From the NCBI RefSeq assembly GCF_000764325.1, contig NZ_JMCG01000002.1, positions 62,001-126,000 on the forward strand: a stretch of 64,000 nt of DNA. Direction: 5' to 3'. Source of the stretch: Vibrio navarrensis. GTDB taxonomy: Bacteria; Pseudomonadota; Gammaproteobacteria; Enterobacterales; Vibrionaceae. Made by a program: the position numbers and the translations under genes. Below, piece by piece: positions 46,096 to 55,471 of this stretch. The notes beneath the pieces were generated by a model that saw only the letters and a program-made list of their open reading frames with translations, was not told the DNA's origin and searched no databases. Each line of letters opens with the position of its first letter. Position 1 is the stretch's first letter.

Positions 46096-46950
46096 ATGAA
46101 TACATTAGAAAAAATTCAAAAAAACCTTGAGAACTTTAGCAAGTCGGAACGCAAAGTCGCTGAAGTGATTATGGCGTCACCGCAAACGGCTATCCACTCA
46201 AGTATCGCAACACTGGCAAAAATGGCAGACGTCAGTGAGCCAACGGTCAACCGCTTCTGTCGCAGATTGGATACGAAAGGCTTCCCCGACTTCAAACTCC
46301 ATTTAGCGCAAAGTTTGGCGAACGGAACGCCTTATGTTAACCGTAATGTCGAGGAAGATGACGGCCCAGACGCCTACACGCACAAGATTTTCGAATCCAC
46401 CATGGCGTGTCTTGATGTCGCCAAAAACAGTTTGGACCCGATGCAAGTCAACCGCGCGGTGGACCTGCTCACTCAAGCTAAGCGCATCTCCTTCTTTGGC
46501 TTAGGCGCATCATCTGCGGTGGCCAAAGACGCACAAAACAAGTTCATTCGTTTCAATATCCCCATTACTTGTTTTGAAGATGTGGTGATGCAGCGTATGA
46601 GCTGTATCAATTGCAGCGATAACGATGTGTTTGTGCTGATCTCCCACACAGGTCGCACTAAAAGTTTGGTAGAGATTGCCAACCTTGCACGCGAAAATGG
46701 CGCAACCGTCATCGCTATCACGGCAAAAGACTCGCCGTTGGAAAAAGCGGCCTCACTGGCAATTTCTTTAGACGTTCCAGAAGACACTGACGTCTATATG
46801 CCGATGGCAAGCCGCGTGGTGCAGATGACCGTGATCGATGTTTTAGCTACTGGTTTCACACTACGTCGCGGCTCGGGCTTTCGCGAAAACCTCAAGCGCG
46901 TAAAAGAAGCACTTAAAGACAGTCGATACGACAAGCTATCTCACTTCTAA
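46096..46950 (+). CDS. hexR: HexR, RpiR-type regulator of central carbon metabolism
   Basis: A 284-residue regulator. The N-terminal RpiR helix-turn-helix reads SIATLAKMADVSEPTVNRFCRRLDTKGFPDFK; the C-terminal SIS sugar-phosphate domain has RISFFGLGASSAVAKDA and VLISHTGRTKSLVEIA. HexR senses KDPG in the Entner-Doudoroff pathway. The ATG at 46096 matches family starts; the frame opens at 46048. The ribosome site is weak. Confidence 0.93.
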   Translation: MNTLEKIQKNLENFSKSERKVAEVIMASPQTAIHSSIATLAKMADVSEPTVNRFCRRLDTKGFPDFKLHLAQSLANGTPYVNRNVEEDDGPDAYTHKIFESTMACLDVAKNSLDPMQVNRAVDLLTQAKRISFFGLGASSAVAKDAQNKFIRFNIPITCFEDVVMQRMSCINCSDNDVFVLISHTGRTKSLVEIANLARENGATVIAITAKDSPLEKAASLAISLDVPEDTDVYMPMASRVVQMTVIDVLATGFTLRRGSGFRENLKRVKEALKDSRYDKLSHF

Positions 46951-46963
46951 ACATCCCCTTTCA

Positions 46964-46990
46964 ACGGAGCCTTCAGGCTCCGTTTTGTTT
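46964..46990 (+). terminator. Rho-independent terminator of hexR
   Basis: ACGGAGCC-TTCA-GGCTCCGT hairpin followed by TTTGTTT. Confidence 0.92.
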
Positions 46991-48251
46991 AGTTTTCCAC
47001 GTTATCGCGACTTGGTAAGCTTCGCTGATTTCCTCCCAGCACCTCTATCACGGCGGCATTGATTGGCTGCGCATCTTGTTCTTCACCCCAACCGCAACTG
47101 CACACCTGATTAAGAATGTAGATGAGGCGATCTTTGGTTAACGGTAACGGGTTTCCCTTTATCGCGACGGACTTCAAGGCATCTTCCGCTACCTGAGTAA
47201 ACGAAGTGGCACAGACGCCAAACTGGCTAAGCTGAGGCAACGACAGCTTATCTAAAAGTTCCGACACCCATTCAACTCCCTCTTCTTCATTCGCCTCTGC
47301 TCTTCCCGTTACGATGCGCGCGATAGAGCGGTAGCGATACAGCAAGTCACTGCGACCCGCGGTGCGTGCGGCCATAATATTTTCCCGCATCACATGAGGA
47401 GCCAAGCGTCCTGTAATTACACTGTGCGGCGCATCTAACTTGCCACCTAATGCCGAAGCTAAACCATGCGCTGCGCCCAATTTAGCATTGGTGATCGCCA
47501 TACCACCGAGTAAAGCGGCAAAGGCAATGTCAGAGCGCGCTTTGTGATCATCTTGTAAACAAGCGGGTAAAATGGAACTCGTCAATCGCCGCAACCCTTC
47601 TTCACATATCATGTCAGTCAGAGGGTTCGGCTCTCCACACACATATGCTTCCATCAAGTGAGTAAAAGCATCCATGGCACCACGGCCCGAAGTATAAGGA
47701 TCGGTTCCGTAAGTCAGCGTTGGATCAATAATCGCCACATCCGCCAACATGTCTGGGCTGCGTAAGCTCACCTTGACCCTATCTTGGCCTGATTTTAATA
47801 CCGCGTTGCGGGTCACTTCAGAACCTGTACTTGCTGTTGTCGGAATCGCGATAAAGTGCAATGGATGCGTCTTGAGAGGGACGTTTCGCCCTACCACTTC
47901 AACGTAGTCATAGACGTTGCCTAGATTGGGAATAATAGCCGCAAGTGCTTTACCCATATCAATCACACTACCACCACCAATGGCAACCACCATATCGGGT
48001 TTGAATTTTCGTCCAAGGACGGCCGTCTCTTCCACCATTGCGATGTAAGGTTCACCAGAGATGGCAACATGTTGATAGCGCATATTCTGTGACTTCAGGT
48101 AACCAATGACAGGCTGAGCGCGGGAGATATCTTGCCCTGTCACTAACAGCACGCTGTAACCAAACTGATTAAGCACAGACAATGAGGCTTGCAGGGCTCC
48201 CTCGCCAAAGATGATCCTCGTGGCCGTCATAAACTGAAACATAGCGTACAT
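46989..48251 (-). CDS. Iron-containing (group III) alcohol dehydrogenase
   Basis: A 420-residue NAD(P)-dependent dehydrogenase. The nucleotide loop is VAIGGGSVIDMGKALA; metal ligands are in GAMDAFTHLMEAYV and GAAHGLASALGGKLDAPHSV. Length is slightly above the usual 380-400. AGGA lies 5 nt before the ATG at 48251, and GAGG lies 9 nt before a second ATG at 48242, so either could be used. It converges on hexR. The alcohol substrate is not predictable. Confidence 0.9.
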   Translation of the reverse strand: MYAMFQFMTATRIIFGEGALQASLSVLNQFGYSVLLVTGQDISRAQPVIGYLKSQNMRYQHVAISGEPYIAMVEETAVLGRKFKPDMVVAIGGGSVIDMGKALAAIIPNLGNVYDYVEVVGRNVPLKTHPLHFIAIPTTASTGSEVTRNAVLKSGQDRVKVSLRSPDMLADVAIIDPTLTYGTDPYTSGRGAMDAFTHLMEAYVCGEPNPLTDMICEEGLRRLTSSILPACLQDDHKARSDIAFAALLGGMAITNAKLGAAHGLASALGGKLDAPHSVITGRLAPHVMRENIMAARTAGRSDLLYRYRSIARIVTGRAEANEEEGVEWVSELLDKLSLPQLSQFGVCATSFTQVAEDALKSVAIKGNPLPLTKDRLIYILNQVCSCGWGEEQDAQPINAAVIEVLGGNQRSLPSRDNVEN

Positions 48252-48517
48252 CCTCTTCCTGTCATCACTGTTTTGCAGCGCAAGTTAATGTTGCTCACTG
48301 TGCCTTGATTTATCGACAAAATGTTTGATCAAGTGCAACTCGAACCCATTAACCTTGTATTTTGTAAGACTTTTTGCTGTGCCTCACATCGTCTGGTACG
48401 TAAATTGTCCAGCAAGTGTTCAATGTGTTTCATCTATCAGAGCGAGAGGCATTTGCCCCTTTATTTCCGCTATCGGATCGGGCATAGTTGCAGCTATCAA
48501 AATAAAGGAGAAAGTAT

Positions 48518-48781
48518 ATGTTCGTAGTTATCTTTGGTCGTCCGTCTTGTCCTTACTGTGTGCGTGCAAAAGAGCATGCGGAAACCCTGAAAGCCAAACG
48601 TGACGATTTCAACTATCGTTATGTAGACATTCACGCTGAAGGCATTTCAAAGGCAGACCTAGAGAAAACTGTTGGTAAGCCGGTTGAAACCGTGCCACAA
48701 ATTTTCATCGACCAGCAGCACATCGGTGGCTGTGATGACTTCGAAGCTTATGCAAAAGAGCACCTAGGTCTATTTGACTAG
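48518..48781 (+). CDS. grxA: Glutaredoxin 1
   Basis: An 87-residue glutathione-dependent thiol reductase. The active site is CPYC (RPSCPYCVRAK), with the cis-proline segment VPQIFID and GGCDDFEAY for glutathione. Length equals E. coli Grx1. AAAGGAG precedes the ATG. Confidence 0.95.
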   Translation: MFVVIFGRPSCPYCVRAKEHAETLKAKRDDFNYRYVDIHAEGISKADLEKTVGKPVETVPQIFIDQQHIGGCDDFEAYAKEHLGLFD

Positions 48782-48800
48782 TCTCCGCTCATTTTTCTTT

Positions 48801-48827
48801 AAACCCGCTATGCTGCGGGTTTTTTTA
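48801..48827 (+). terminator. Rho-independent terminator of grxA
   Basis: AAACCCGC/GCGGGTTT stem (48801-48808, 48815-48822) with TTTTT tail. Confidence 0.93.
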
Positions 48828-48962
48828 TAACGGTTTTTGTTGAAATAGCCAGTGCAAGTCAACTCTTGGCAAAACTGAAAAATTTCTCTTATCTTTTAGC
48901 TATATTTGGTTACAATTCCCGTTCTAACCCTGTTCCCTGACCTAACTTTTTAGAGCGACAAC

Positions 48963-50642
48963 GTGAATATAGACGTCGTACTTCTTCTTGAGCAAAATCC
49001 GATTCTGCTCATCTTTGTGGTGTTGGCCATCGGCCTCTCTTTTGGCAAAATTCGCTTTGGTAACATGCAGCTTGGCAACTCGATTGGTGTTCTGATCACT
49101 TCCTTGATCATGGGCCATCTCGGTTTCTCGTTTAACGCCGAGGCGCTCACCATCGGGTTTATGCTGTTTATCTATTGCGTTGGTATCGAAGCCGGACCCA
49201 ACTTTTTCGGTATTTTCTTTCGAGATGGCAAACACTATTTGACACTGAGCCTAGTAGTGTTAGTCACGGCGTTAGCAATAGCCTACTTTGCCAGCCATTA
49301 CATGGGGCTGGATTTTGGTTTGTCCGCCGGCATGATGGCGGGGGCACTCACTGCAACGCCAGTATTGGTAGGGGCGCAGGACGCTCTCAATTCGGGATTA
49401 GCAACCATTCCAAGAAACATGGAATTTTCATTGGTGCTGGAAAACCTTTCGGTCGGTTACGCCATGGCCTATCTCGTCGGTTTGGTCAGCATGATCATGT
49501 TTGCCAAGTTGCTGCCTAAGTTACAAAAGCAAAATCTGTCTGACTCAGCGCAGCAAATTGCGCAAGAGCGCGGTTTGGGTGGTTCAGGGCGTAAAGTCTA
49601 TTTGCCGATCATTCGCGCCTATCGAGTCGGCGCGGAACTTATTGACTGGACGGACGGTAAAAATCTGCGTGAACTGGGTATCTACCGCCAGACGGGCTGC
49701 TACATCGAACGTATTCGCCGCAACGGTATCCTCGCCCATCCCGATGGTGATGCGATTTTGCAAGAGGGCGATGAGATTGCCTTGGTCGGTTTCCCCGATA
49801 GCCATGCACGGCTTGACCCGAGCTTTCGCAACGGCAAAGAGGTTTTCGACCGAAACCTGCTGGATTTGCGTATCGTAGAAGAAGAGATCGTGGTAAAAAG
49901 CGATGCGATTGCCGGCAAGCGTCTGTCCGATCTTAATCTTTCAGAATATGGCTGTTTTCTTAACCGCGTAGTACGTGCACAGATCGAAATGCCCATGGAT
50001 CTTGATATCGTGCTAGCCAAAGGCGACGTATTGCAAGTCAGTGGTGAAAAGAGCCGTGTTCATGGCCTAGCTGAGCGCATCGGTTTTATCTCGATCCACA
50101 GTCAAATGGCCGACCTGCTCGCTTTCTGCAGTTTCTTCATTCTCGGCATTATGTTCGGCTTAGTCACCATGACATTCGGCCAAGTCTCCTTCAGTTTGGG
50201 CAATGCGGTCGGCTTGTTGCTCTCTGGGATCTCGCTGGGCTTTTTGCGGGCAAACCACCCTACCTTTGGCTACGTGCCACAAGGGGCACTAAACATGGTC
50301 AAAGACTTGGGGCTGATGATTTTTATGGTGGGGATCGGCCTTAGCGCAGGTGGTAAGATGTTCGACCATCTGGCCCTCGTTGGACCGAAAATCATTGGCA
50401 TCGCCTTCTTGGTCAGTGTCGTGCCTGTGGTTTTTGCCTACCTTGTTGGTGCCTACATCCTTAAGATGAACCGCGCGTTACTATTTGGTGCCATCATTGG
50501 TGCTCGTACCTGTGCACCCGCCATGGACATCGTGAATGACTATGCTAAGTCAACCATTCCTGCCCTTGGTTATGCCGGCACATACGCTATCGCCAATATT
50601 TTGATGACGTTGGCGGGTACGATATTGATTATTCTTAGCTAG
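48963..50642 (+). CDS. YbjL/YidE-type AAE transporter with two TrkA-C (RCK_C) domains
   Basis: A 559-residue membrane protein of the aspartate:alanine exchanger family. Two five-helix halves flank a cytosolic insert (about residues 190-380) with two RCK_C domains ([21 protein letters not shown] and [17 protein letters not shown]). The repeat motifs [18 protein letters not shown] and [12 protein letters not shown] mark the AAE fold. E. coli YbjL is a candidate dicarboxylate/amino-acid exporter; the substrate here is unknown. The start is GTG, with AGAG 7 nt upstream. Confidence 0.88.
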   Translation: MNIDVVLLLEQNPILLIFVVLAIGLSFGKIRFGNMQLGNSIGVLITSLIMGHLGFSFNAEALTIGFMLFIYCVGIEAGPNFFGIFFRDGKHYLTLSLVVLVTALAIAYFASHYMGLDFGLSAGMMAGALTATPVLVGAQDALNSGLATIPRNMEFSLVLENLSVGYAMAYLVGLVSMIMFAKLLPKLQKQNLSDSAQQIAQERGLGGSGRKVYLPIIRAYRVGAELIDWTDGKNLRELGIYRQTGCYIERIRRNGILAHPDGDAILQEGDEIALVGFPDSHARLDPSFRNGKEVFDRNLLDLRIVEEEIVVKSDAIAGKRLSDLNLSEYGCFLNRVVRAQIEMPMDLDIVLAKGDVLQVSGEKSRVHGLAERIGFISIHSQMADLLAFCSFFILGIMFGLVTMTFGQVSFSLGNAVGLLLSGISLGFLRANHPTFGYVPQGALNMVKDLGLMIFMVGIGLSAGGKMFDHLALVGPKIIGIAFLVSVVPVVFAYLVGAYILKMNRALLFGAIIGARTCAPAMDIVNDYAKSTIPALGYAGTYAIANILMTLAGTILIILS

Positions 50643-50665
50643 CACCAGCCATCACAAGTAAACAA

Positions 50666-50687
50666 AAGGCGCTCAATTGAGCGCCTT
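50666..50687 (-). terminator. Terminator of fabV (minus strand)
   Basis: Perfect palindrome AAGGCGCTCA/TGAGCGCCTT with TTTTGTTT following on the minus strand; may also serve the converging transporter gene. Confidence 0.85.
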
Positions 50688-50711
50688 GTCTATGTGTTGT
50701 CTAGTGTCAGA

Positions 50712-51914
50712 TTAGATAGTGATAAAATCCGTCGCGACTTGTGGATTGACTTCTGCATCGTAATCGACACCATCAATACCAAAGCCAAACAGCTTCAAGA
50801 ACTCTTCTTTGTACTGCACATAGTCTGTCAGTTCTTTCAGGTTCTCAGTGGTGATTTGAGGCCACAGATCACGGCAGTATTGTTGAATGTCGTCACGCAG
50901 TTCCCAGTCATCCAGACGCAGACGGTTCTTCTCGTCCACTTCTGCCGCGCTACCATCTTCTTTATAAAGACGCTGGCTGAACATGCGATAGATCTGCTCC
51001 ATACACCCTTCGTGTACACCTTCTTGGCGCATTTTCTTAAACACCATCGCAATGTACAAAGGCATCACTGGAATCGCAGAGCTCGCCTGAGTAACCACTG
51101 ACTTCAACACTGCGACGTTCGCGCTACCACCAGTTGCGGCTAGCTTATCGTTCAGTGCAGCGGCGGCGCGATCTAGGTCCATCTTTGCTTTACCTAACGC
51201 GCCATCCCAGTAGATTGGCCAAGTCAGCTCGGTACCGATGTAACTGTAAGCAACCGTTTTACAGCCGTCTGCCAACACGCCCGCTTCGGCCAACGCATTG
51301 ATCCACAGTTCCCAATCTTCGCCACCCATAACCGTAATGGTATCTTGGATTTCTTGCTCCGTCGCCGGCTCTACGCTCGCTTCGATGATCACATCTTTGT
51401 TGGTATCAACCGCCGTAGACGTGTAAGTTTGACCGATTGGCTTGAGCGCTGAACGAATCAGTTCACCGGTGCTTGGAAGCTTACGGACTGGCGATGCCAA
51501 AGAGTAAACCACCATATCCACTTGGCCCAGATCGGCTTTGATGAGTTCGATGGCTTTCTCTTTCGCTTCATTGGAGAAAGCATCGCCATTGAGACTTTTC
51601 GCGTACAAACCTTCTTCACGCGCTAGCTTCTCAAATGCCGCCGCATTGTAAAAACCCGCTGTGCCTGGTTTCTTCTCTGTGCCTTCTTTTTCGAAGAAAA
51701 CACCAATGGTTGCTGCACCGCCACCGAATGCCGCTGCAATACGAGAAGATAAACCGTAGCCACTTGACGAACCAACAACAAGAACGCGTTTTGGTGCGTT
51801 TTTGATCGGGCCTTGCGCCTTAGTGTAAGCAATTTGTTCTTTTACGTTCGCTTCACAACCCACTGGATGCGTTGTGGTACAGATAAATCCACGAATTTTA
51901 GGTTTGATGATCAT
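50712..51914 (-). CDS. fabV: NADH-dependent enoyl-ACP reductase FabV
   Basis: A 400-residue last-step reductase of fatty acid elongation. Active-site Tyr235-x8-Lys244 ([10 protein letters not shown]) is exact for FabV, with the dinucleotide loop [13 protein letters not shown]. FabV replaces FabI in vibrios and is refractory to triclosan. I start at the ATG at 51914 ([17 protein letters not shown]) because AGGAAG sits 6 nt upstream; an in-frame TTG at 51920 is less likely. Confidence 0.97.
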   Translation of the reverse strand: MIIKPKIRGFICTTTHPVGCEANVKEQIAYTKAQGPIKNAPKRVLVVGSSSGYGLSSRIAAAFGGGAATIGVFFEKEGTEKKPGTAGFYNAAAFEKLAREEGLYAKSLNGDAFSNEAKEKAIELIKADLGQVDMVVYSLASPVRKLPSTGELIRSALKPIGQTYTSTAVDTNKDVIIEASVEPATEQEIQDTITVMGGEDWELWINALAEAGVLADGCKTVAYSYIGTELTWPIYWDGALGKAKMDLDRAAAALNDKLAATGGSANVAVLKSVVTQASSAIPVMPLYIAMVFKKMRQEGVHEGCMEQIYRMFSQRLYKEDGSAAEVDEKNRLRLDDWELRDDIQQYCRDLWPQITTENLKELTDYVQYKEEFLKLFGFGIDGVDYDAEVNPQVATDFITI

Positions 51915-52044
51915 ATTCAACTTCCTTTAAAAAACGCTGCTAGGATAAAAGTTTCGACCACAATTCGCATCTAATTTCTGTAAAAATGCGGCGAAAATGC
52001 AAGTGGTTGGAGCACTCTCATAGATTTTTCTCCGTTAAAAATAG

Positions 52045-52072
52045 AAAAAGCACCTTAAATTAGGTGCTTTTT
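52045..52072 (-). terminator. Terminator of fadE
   Basis: AAAAAGCACCT/AGGTGCTTTTT stem (52045-52055, 52062-52072) with U-run on the minus strand. Confidence 0.9.
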
Positions 52073-52089
52073 CGGCCATGCGCTGCGAG

Positions 52090-54372
52090 CTAAGCAGCGC
52101 TAGTCAGCTTTGCTTTAACGGGGGCATCCGTCAAAGTTTCGGAAAAATCGAAGCTGAAGTGGTCAACTTGAATCGCTTTATAGCGCAGTTTGTCCGCCGC
52201 GAGGATCTTATCGATCTCTTGCTCGCTTAATACATCGGCCTCAAACGCTTGCTGTAAGCGGTCGTGCAATAAGCCTTTACGTGCCACTTTGCCCTCTTTG
52301 ACCGCTTTCATCAGTTTGCGCTCTAGCGGTTTGATGTCATACATGGCTAAGAATGCCTGCTCCATCAAACCAACACTATCATCTGCAGATTTGCCGATGT
52401 AGCAGAGGCTTGTCATGCGATCGCGCTGTACGCCCGGAGTCATCATCGCTTCAGCAAGGCTGATGCACAGATCATCACTCGGCTTTTTGAAATGATTACC
52501 CAGTGGGAAAAGCAATGCTTTCAGTACACCACCTACGTATTTCACTGGGAAATTGGCGTAAGCTTCGTTGAGCGATTTGGCCGCATGGTGCAAACAGTGC
52601 TGAACCGCATAGTGGACAAAGTTGAGATCGCCCTGCTGGCGTCCTTCATCTTCGTACTTCTTCAACGCTGCTGAGGCCATGTACAGATAGCTAAGTCCGT
52701 CGCCAAGACGCGCCGAGATCATCTCTTTGCGCTTGAGCTCACCACCGAGCGTTAACATCGCAAAATCGGCACTCACGGCGAGCGCACGGCTCAAACGTGT
52801 CATATCTTTGTAGTAGCGCTGAGTCGGACCGCTCATGTGCGCTTTGACAAAGCGTGAACCTGTCAGTGCCGCAGCGAATGCGCCGAAGGTATTGCCAGTG
52901 GCATGTTTGATGTGTTTAAACAACAGGTCATCAAATTGCTTGGCTCCCTCTCTCTCATCCGGGTTTGCCGCCGCTTCCATCTCTTTAAGCACGTAAGGAT
53001 GACAACGTGTTGCACCTTGACCAAAGATCATCAAGTTACGTGTCAGGATATTCGCACCTTCCACCGTAATCGCCACCGGAATGCCGAGGTAATGCGTCGC
53101 CAGATAGTTCATTGGCCCATCTTGAATCGCACGGCCTGAATGGATGTCCATGGAATCATTAAGAATGGTGCGCGCCATTTCGGTCATATGGTATTTGGCA
53201 ATCGCCGTCACAATCCCTGGTTTCTCTTTCAGATCCAGCGACGTGGTGGTCAAAGTCCGTGTCGCTTCAAGCAGATAAGTTAAACCGCCAATGCGGCCCA
53301 TCGCCTCTGCAACACCTTCAAATTTACCAATCGACATACCAAACTGTTTACGCACGTAGGCATAAGCGCCGGTTGTACGTGTCGTCAGGTGACCAATCGC
53401 TGTGCCCAGTGCAGGCAGCGAAATACCGCGTCCAGCAGAGAGACACTCAACCAGCATGCGCCAGCCTTTGCCCGCATAATCCGCACCGCCAATCAGCCAA
53501 TCCATCGGAATGAAAACATTCTGTCCACGAGTTGGCCCGTTCATAAAAGCCAAACCCAGCGGATCATGGCGTTCACCAATCTCAACCCCTTCGTGATCGG
53601 CAGGGATCAGAGCGCAGGTAATACCGATGTCTGTTTTATCGCCAAGCAGGTGATCAGGATCGCTCAGTTTGAACGCCAGCCCTAGTACGGTTGCGACCGG
53701 TGCTAGGGTAATATAGCGTTTATTCCAGCTCACACGGATGCCGAGGACTTCTTTGCCTTCGTGCATACCGTAGCAGACAACACCTTGGTCTGGAATGCCA
53801 CCAGCATCCGAGCCAGCTTCAGGACCAGTCAAGGCAAAACAAGGGATGTCGGTACCATCCGCTAAACGTGGTAGCCAGTAGTCTTTTTGCGCTTGTGTCC
53901 CATAGTGCGATAAAAGCTCACCCGGGCCGAGTGAGTTTGGCACCATGACCGTCACGGCAGTACTGATGCTACGTGTCGCAATCTTCGAAACGATGGTTGA
54001 ATTCGCCAGCGCCGAGAACTGGCGACCGCCGTACTCTTTAGAAATGATCAGCGAAAAGAAGCGCTCTTTACGCAGATACTCCCAAACTTTCGCAGGCAGA
54101 TCGCGATCTTCCTTAACCATTTTATGGTCATCAAGCATTTCAAGCAGCGTTTCCAGCTCGTTGTCCATGAAAGATTGTTCTTCTGCGGTAAGAACAGGTT
54201 TTGGATAGTGATGCAATTTCTGAAAATCAGGCTTACCTGAAAACAGTTCTGCATCCCACCAGACGCTGCCGGCTTCCATCGCTTCCTTCTCTGTAATAGA
54301 CAGAGGAGGCAAAACCTTTTTGAATACTTTAAACGCCGGGTCGCTAACCCACTTCCTTCTTAGAGAGCTCAT
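52090..54372 (-). CDS. fadE: Acyl-CoA dehydrogenase FadE
   Basis: A 760-residue flavoenzyme that opens beta-oxidation. This long form is typical of FadE, not of ordinary 380-residue acyl-CoA dehydrogenases. Visible segments are FSLIISKEYGGRQFSA, PCFALTGPEAGSDAGG, the catalytic-region VEGANILTRNLMIFGQGA, and a long C-terminal domain. AGGA lies 8 nt before the ATG. It follows psrA by 61 bp on the same strand, so both are probably read from the psrA promoter. Confidence 0.95.
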   Translation of the reverse strand: MSSLRRKWVSDPAFKVFKKVLPPLSITEKEAMEAGSVWWDAELFSGKPDFQKLHHYPKPVLTAEEQSFMDNELETLLEMLDDHKMVKEDRDLPAKVWEYLRKERFFSLIISKEYGGRQFSALANSTIVSKIATRSISTAVTVMVPNSLGPGELLSHYGTQAQKDYWLPRLADGTDIPCFALTGPEAGSDAGGIPDQGVVCYGMHEGKEVLGIRVSWNKRYITLAPVATVLGLAFKLSDPDHLLGDKTDIGITCALIPADHEGVEIGERHDPLGLAFMNGPTRGQNVFIPMDWLIGGADYAGKGWRMLVECLSAGRGISLPALGTAIGHLTTRTTGAYAYVRKQFGMSIGKFEGVAEAMGRIGGLTYLLEATRTLTTTSLDLKEKPGIVTAIAKYHMTEMARTILNDSMDIHSGRAIQDGPMNYLATHYLGIPVAITVEGANILTRNLMIFGQGATRCHPYVLKEMEAAANPDEREGAKQFDDLLFKHIKHATGNTFGAFAAALTGSRFVKAHMSGPTQRYYKDMTRLSRALAVSADFAMLTLGGELKRKEMISARLGDGLSYLYMASAALKKYEDEGRQQGDLNFVHYAVQHCLHHAAKSLNEAYANFPVKYVGGVLKALLFPLGNHFKKPSDDLCISLAEAMMTPGVQRDRMTSLCYIGKSADDSVGLMEQAFLAMYDIKPLERKLMKAVKEGKVARKGLLHDRLQQAFEADVLSEQEIDKILAADKLRYKAIQVDHFSFDFSETLTDAPVKAKLTSAA

Positions 54373-54433
54373 AGTTCAGATCCTTTTGTTCACTGGTGGA
54401 ACCCGATCAGGTCCTGGTTATCTGTTATTTTAG

Positions 54434-55060
54434 TTACTCTGCTGACATTCCTGCCGCCATATAGGGGATCAAGAGGTCAACAACTGATTTTACGTCGGTT
54501 TTTTTATTGAAATTGCTTTCAGCAATTTCAGACAGCGCCTGACTGGATGCCATAGTAAAAACACAGGTTCCCAGTGTGAAATGCAAGCGCCAAAAAAGCG
54601 TTTCTTCGGTTAAGGTCGGATTGGCTTTCAGCACGGATTCAGTAAACAGCTTCAATACATCGTTATAACGTGTAGTGATAAACCATCTTAAATGCCCTTG
54701 TACGTCGGTATATCCGCGGCCAATCAACAACATGAACAAACTCGTGCCATTCGGGCGCACTTCATTGAGCTCTTTAAGCGGTACGCGAAGCGATTCAAAC
54801 ACTTCGGCCATGGTGTAAGACTCTTTGCTGTTCAGTTGTACTAACGAAATTTTCATTGCTGGCATTAACGCTTCGAGATAACGATCTAACACCGCTCGAA
54901 CCAAAGTTTTTTTATCACCAAAGTGATAGTTGACCGAAGCCAAATTCACACCGGCTTTGCCAGTAATGGTACGAAGTGAAGTGTCATTGAACCCGTACTC
55001 GGCGAACAACCCTTCGGCGATGTCGAGAATTTTTTCTTTTGTACTGCTTCTTGGTGCCAT
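54434..55060 (-). CDS. psrA: TetR-family fatty-acid-responsive regulator PsrA
   Basis: A 208-residue regulator. The HTH is SLRTITGKAGVNLASVNYHFGDKKTLV. The C-terminal ligand domain fits PsrA, which releases DNA on binding long-chain acyl signals. The ATG at 55060 (MAPRSSTKEKILD) is preferred; the frame opens at 55123. A PsrA-type operator overlaps its own promoter, suggesting autorepression and linked control of fadE. Confidence 0.88.
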   Translation of the reverse strand: MAPRSSTKEKILDIAEGLFAEYGFNDTSLRTITGKAGVNLASVNYHFGDKKTLVRAVLDRYLEALMPAMKISLVQLNSKESYTMAEVFESLRVPLKELNEVRPNGTSLFMLLIGRGYTDVQGHLRWFITTRYNDVLKLFTESVLKANPTLTEETLFWRLHFTLGTCVFTMASSQALSEIAESNFNKKTDVKSVVDLLIPYMAAGMSAE

Positions 55061-55074
55061 TTCAATCACTCGTA

Positions 55075-55090
55075 TCAAACAACTGTTTGA
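55075..55090 (-). promoter_or_regulatory. PsrA-type operator
   Basis: TCAAACA-AC-TGTTTGA: perfect 7-bp arms, matching the CAAAC-N4-GTTTG type motif known for PsrA. It covers the predicted transcription start of psrA. Confidence 0.78.
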
Positions 55091-55119
55091 AATATACTTT
55101 TGACACCAATAATTAACAA
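55091..55119 (-). promoter_or_regulatory. sigma-70 promoter of psrA-fadE
   Basis: Minus strand TTGTTA (55114-55119), 17-nt spacer, TATATT (55091-55096). The predicted start near 55084 lies in the PsrA operator. Confidence 0.7.
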
Positions 55120-55142
55120 GCAATTAACATCACATTTTTTAA

Positions 55143-55159
55143 TATTGGTCGGACCAGAA
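55143..55159 (-). promoter_or_regulatory. FadR operator upstream of psrA-fadE
   Basis: The core TGGTCGGACCA (55146-55156) matches FadR (TGGTCNGACCA) fully. It lies near -67 of the psrA promoter and about 75 bp upstream of the sigma-E promoter of the adjacent RNA gene. Confidence 0.8.
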
Positions 55160-55226
55160 TGGAATTTCGCCCTTTCGCCAAGGGGTTAGCGAGAGAAAAT
55201 TTTTTTAGATATTTTCGTTGATTTAG

Positions 55227-55254
55227 GGAACTGCCGCCTAATCACTTGGTCTGA
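55227..55254 (+). promoter_or_regulatory. sigma-E promoter of the VrrA candidate
   Basis: GGAACTG (55227-55233), 16-nt spacer, TCTGA (55250-55254). This fits the envelope-stress sigma-E consensus GGAACTT-N16-TCTGA with one mismatch. Confidence 0.82.
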
Positions 55255-55260
55255 ATAGAA

Positions 55261-55390
55261 GTAACAACAAGCGCATTGCTAAGTTTCACTGGCCGTCAAA
55301 CTTGTTTCAGACTTTTGTTACGTTGCTGCTTTTTCATCATTAACTCCTGTGTTTGTATCTGCCCGAATCCGCTTGATTTGGGCTTTTTTT
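55261..55390 (+). ncRNA. vrrA: VrrA-like sigma-E-dependent small RNA
   Basis: A transcript of about 130 nt from a sigma-E promoter to a terminator, with no ORF. V. cholerae VrrA is about 140 nt, sigma-E dependent, and as I recall lies beside the TetR gene VC1741, the psrA homologue, so location, size and promoter agree. The 5' GTAACAA (55261-55267) can pair with TTGTTAC (55315-55321), with an inner AAGTTT/AAACTT stem. AACTCCT (55342-55348) is anti-ribosome-site sequence, fitting repression of porin mRNAs such as ompA. Sequence identity to VrrA was not tested. Confidence 0.78.
55361..55390 (+). terminator. Terminator of the VrrA candidate
   Basis: GCCCGAATC-CGCTT-GATTTGGGC (one G-U pair) followed by TTTTTTT, on the strand with no protein gene upstream. 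Confidence 0.9.
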
Positions 55391-55425
55391 ATCTCCCCTT
55401 TTCTCTTGCCCTTTTTAAAGCAATA

Positions 55426-55453
55426 AAAAAACCTCCGAAATTCGGAGGTTTTT
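55426..55453 (-). terminator. Terminator of nhaA
   Basis: AAAAACCTCCGAA/TTCGGAGGTTTTT hairpin; T-runs on both strands, just beyond the nhaA stop. Confidence 0.92.
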
Positions 55454-55471
55454 AGTTGAACCTAGGTGGGC

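Noticed and set aside
48470-48500. ATAG/CTAT elements before grxA resembling an OxyR site
   Set aside because: The ATAG-CTAT gap is 6 nt, not 7, and the second pair does not keep the spacing.
54373-54433. Possible FadR site directly before fadE (AGGTCCTGG)
   Set aside because: Only one half matches; the convincing FadR site is upstream of psrA.
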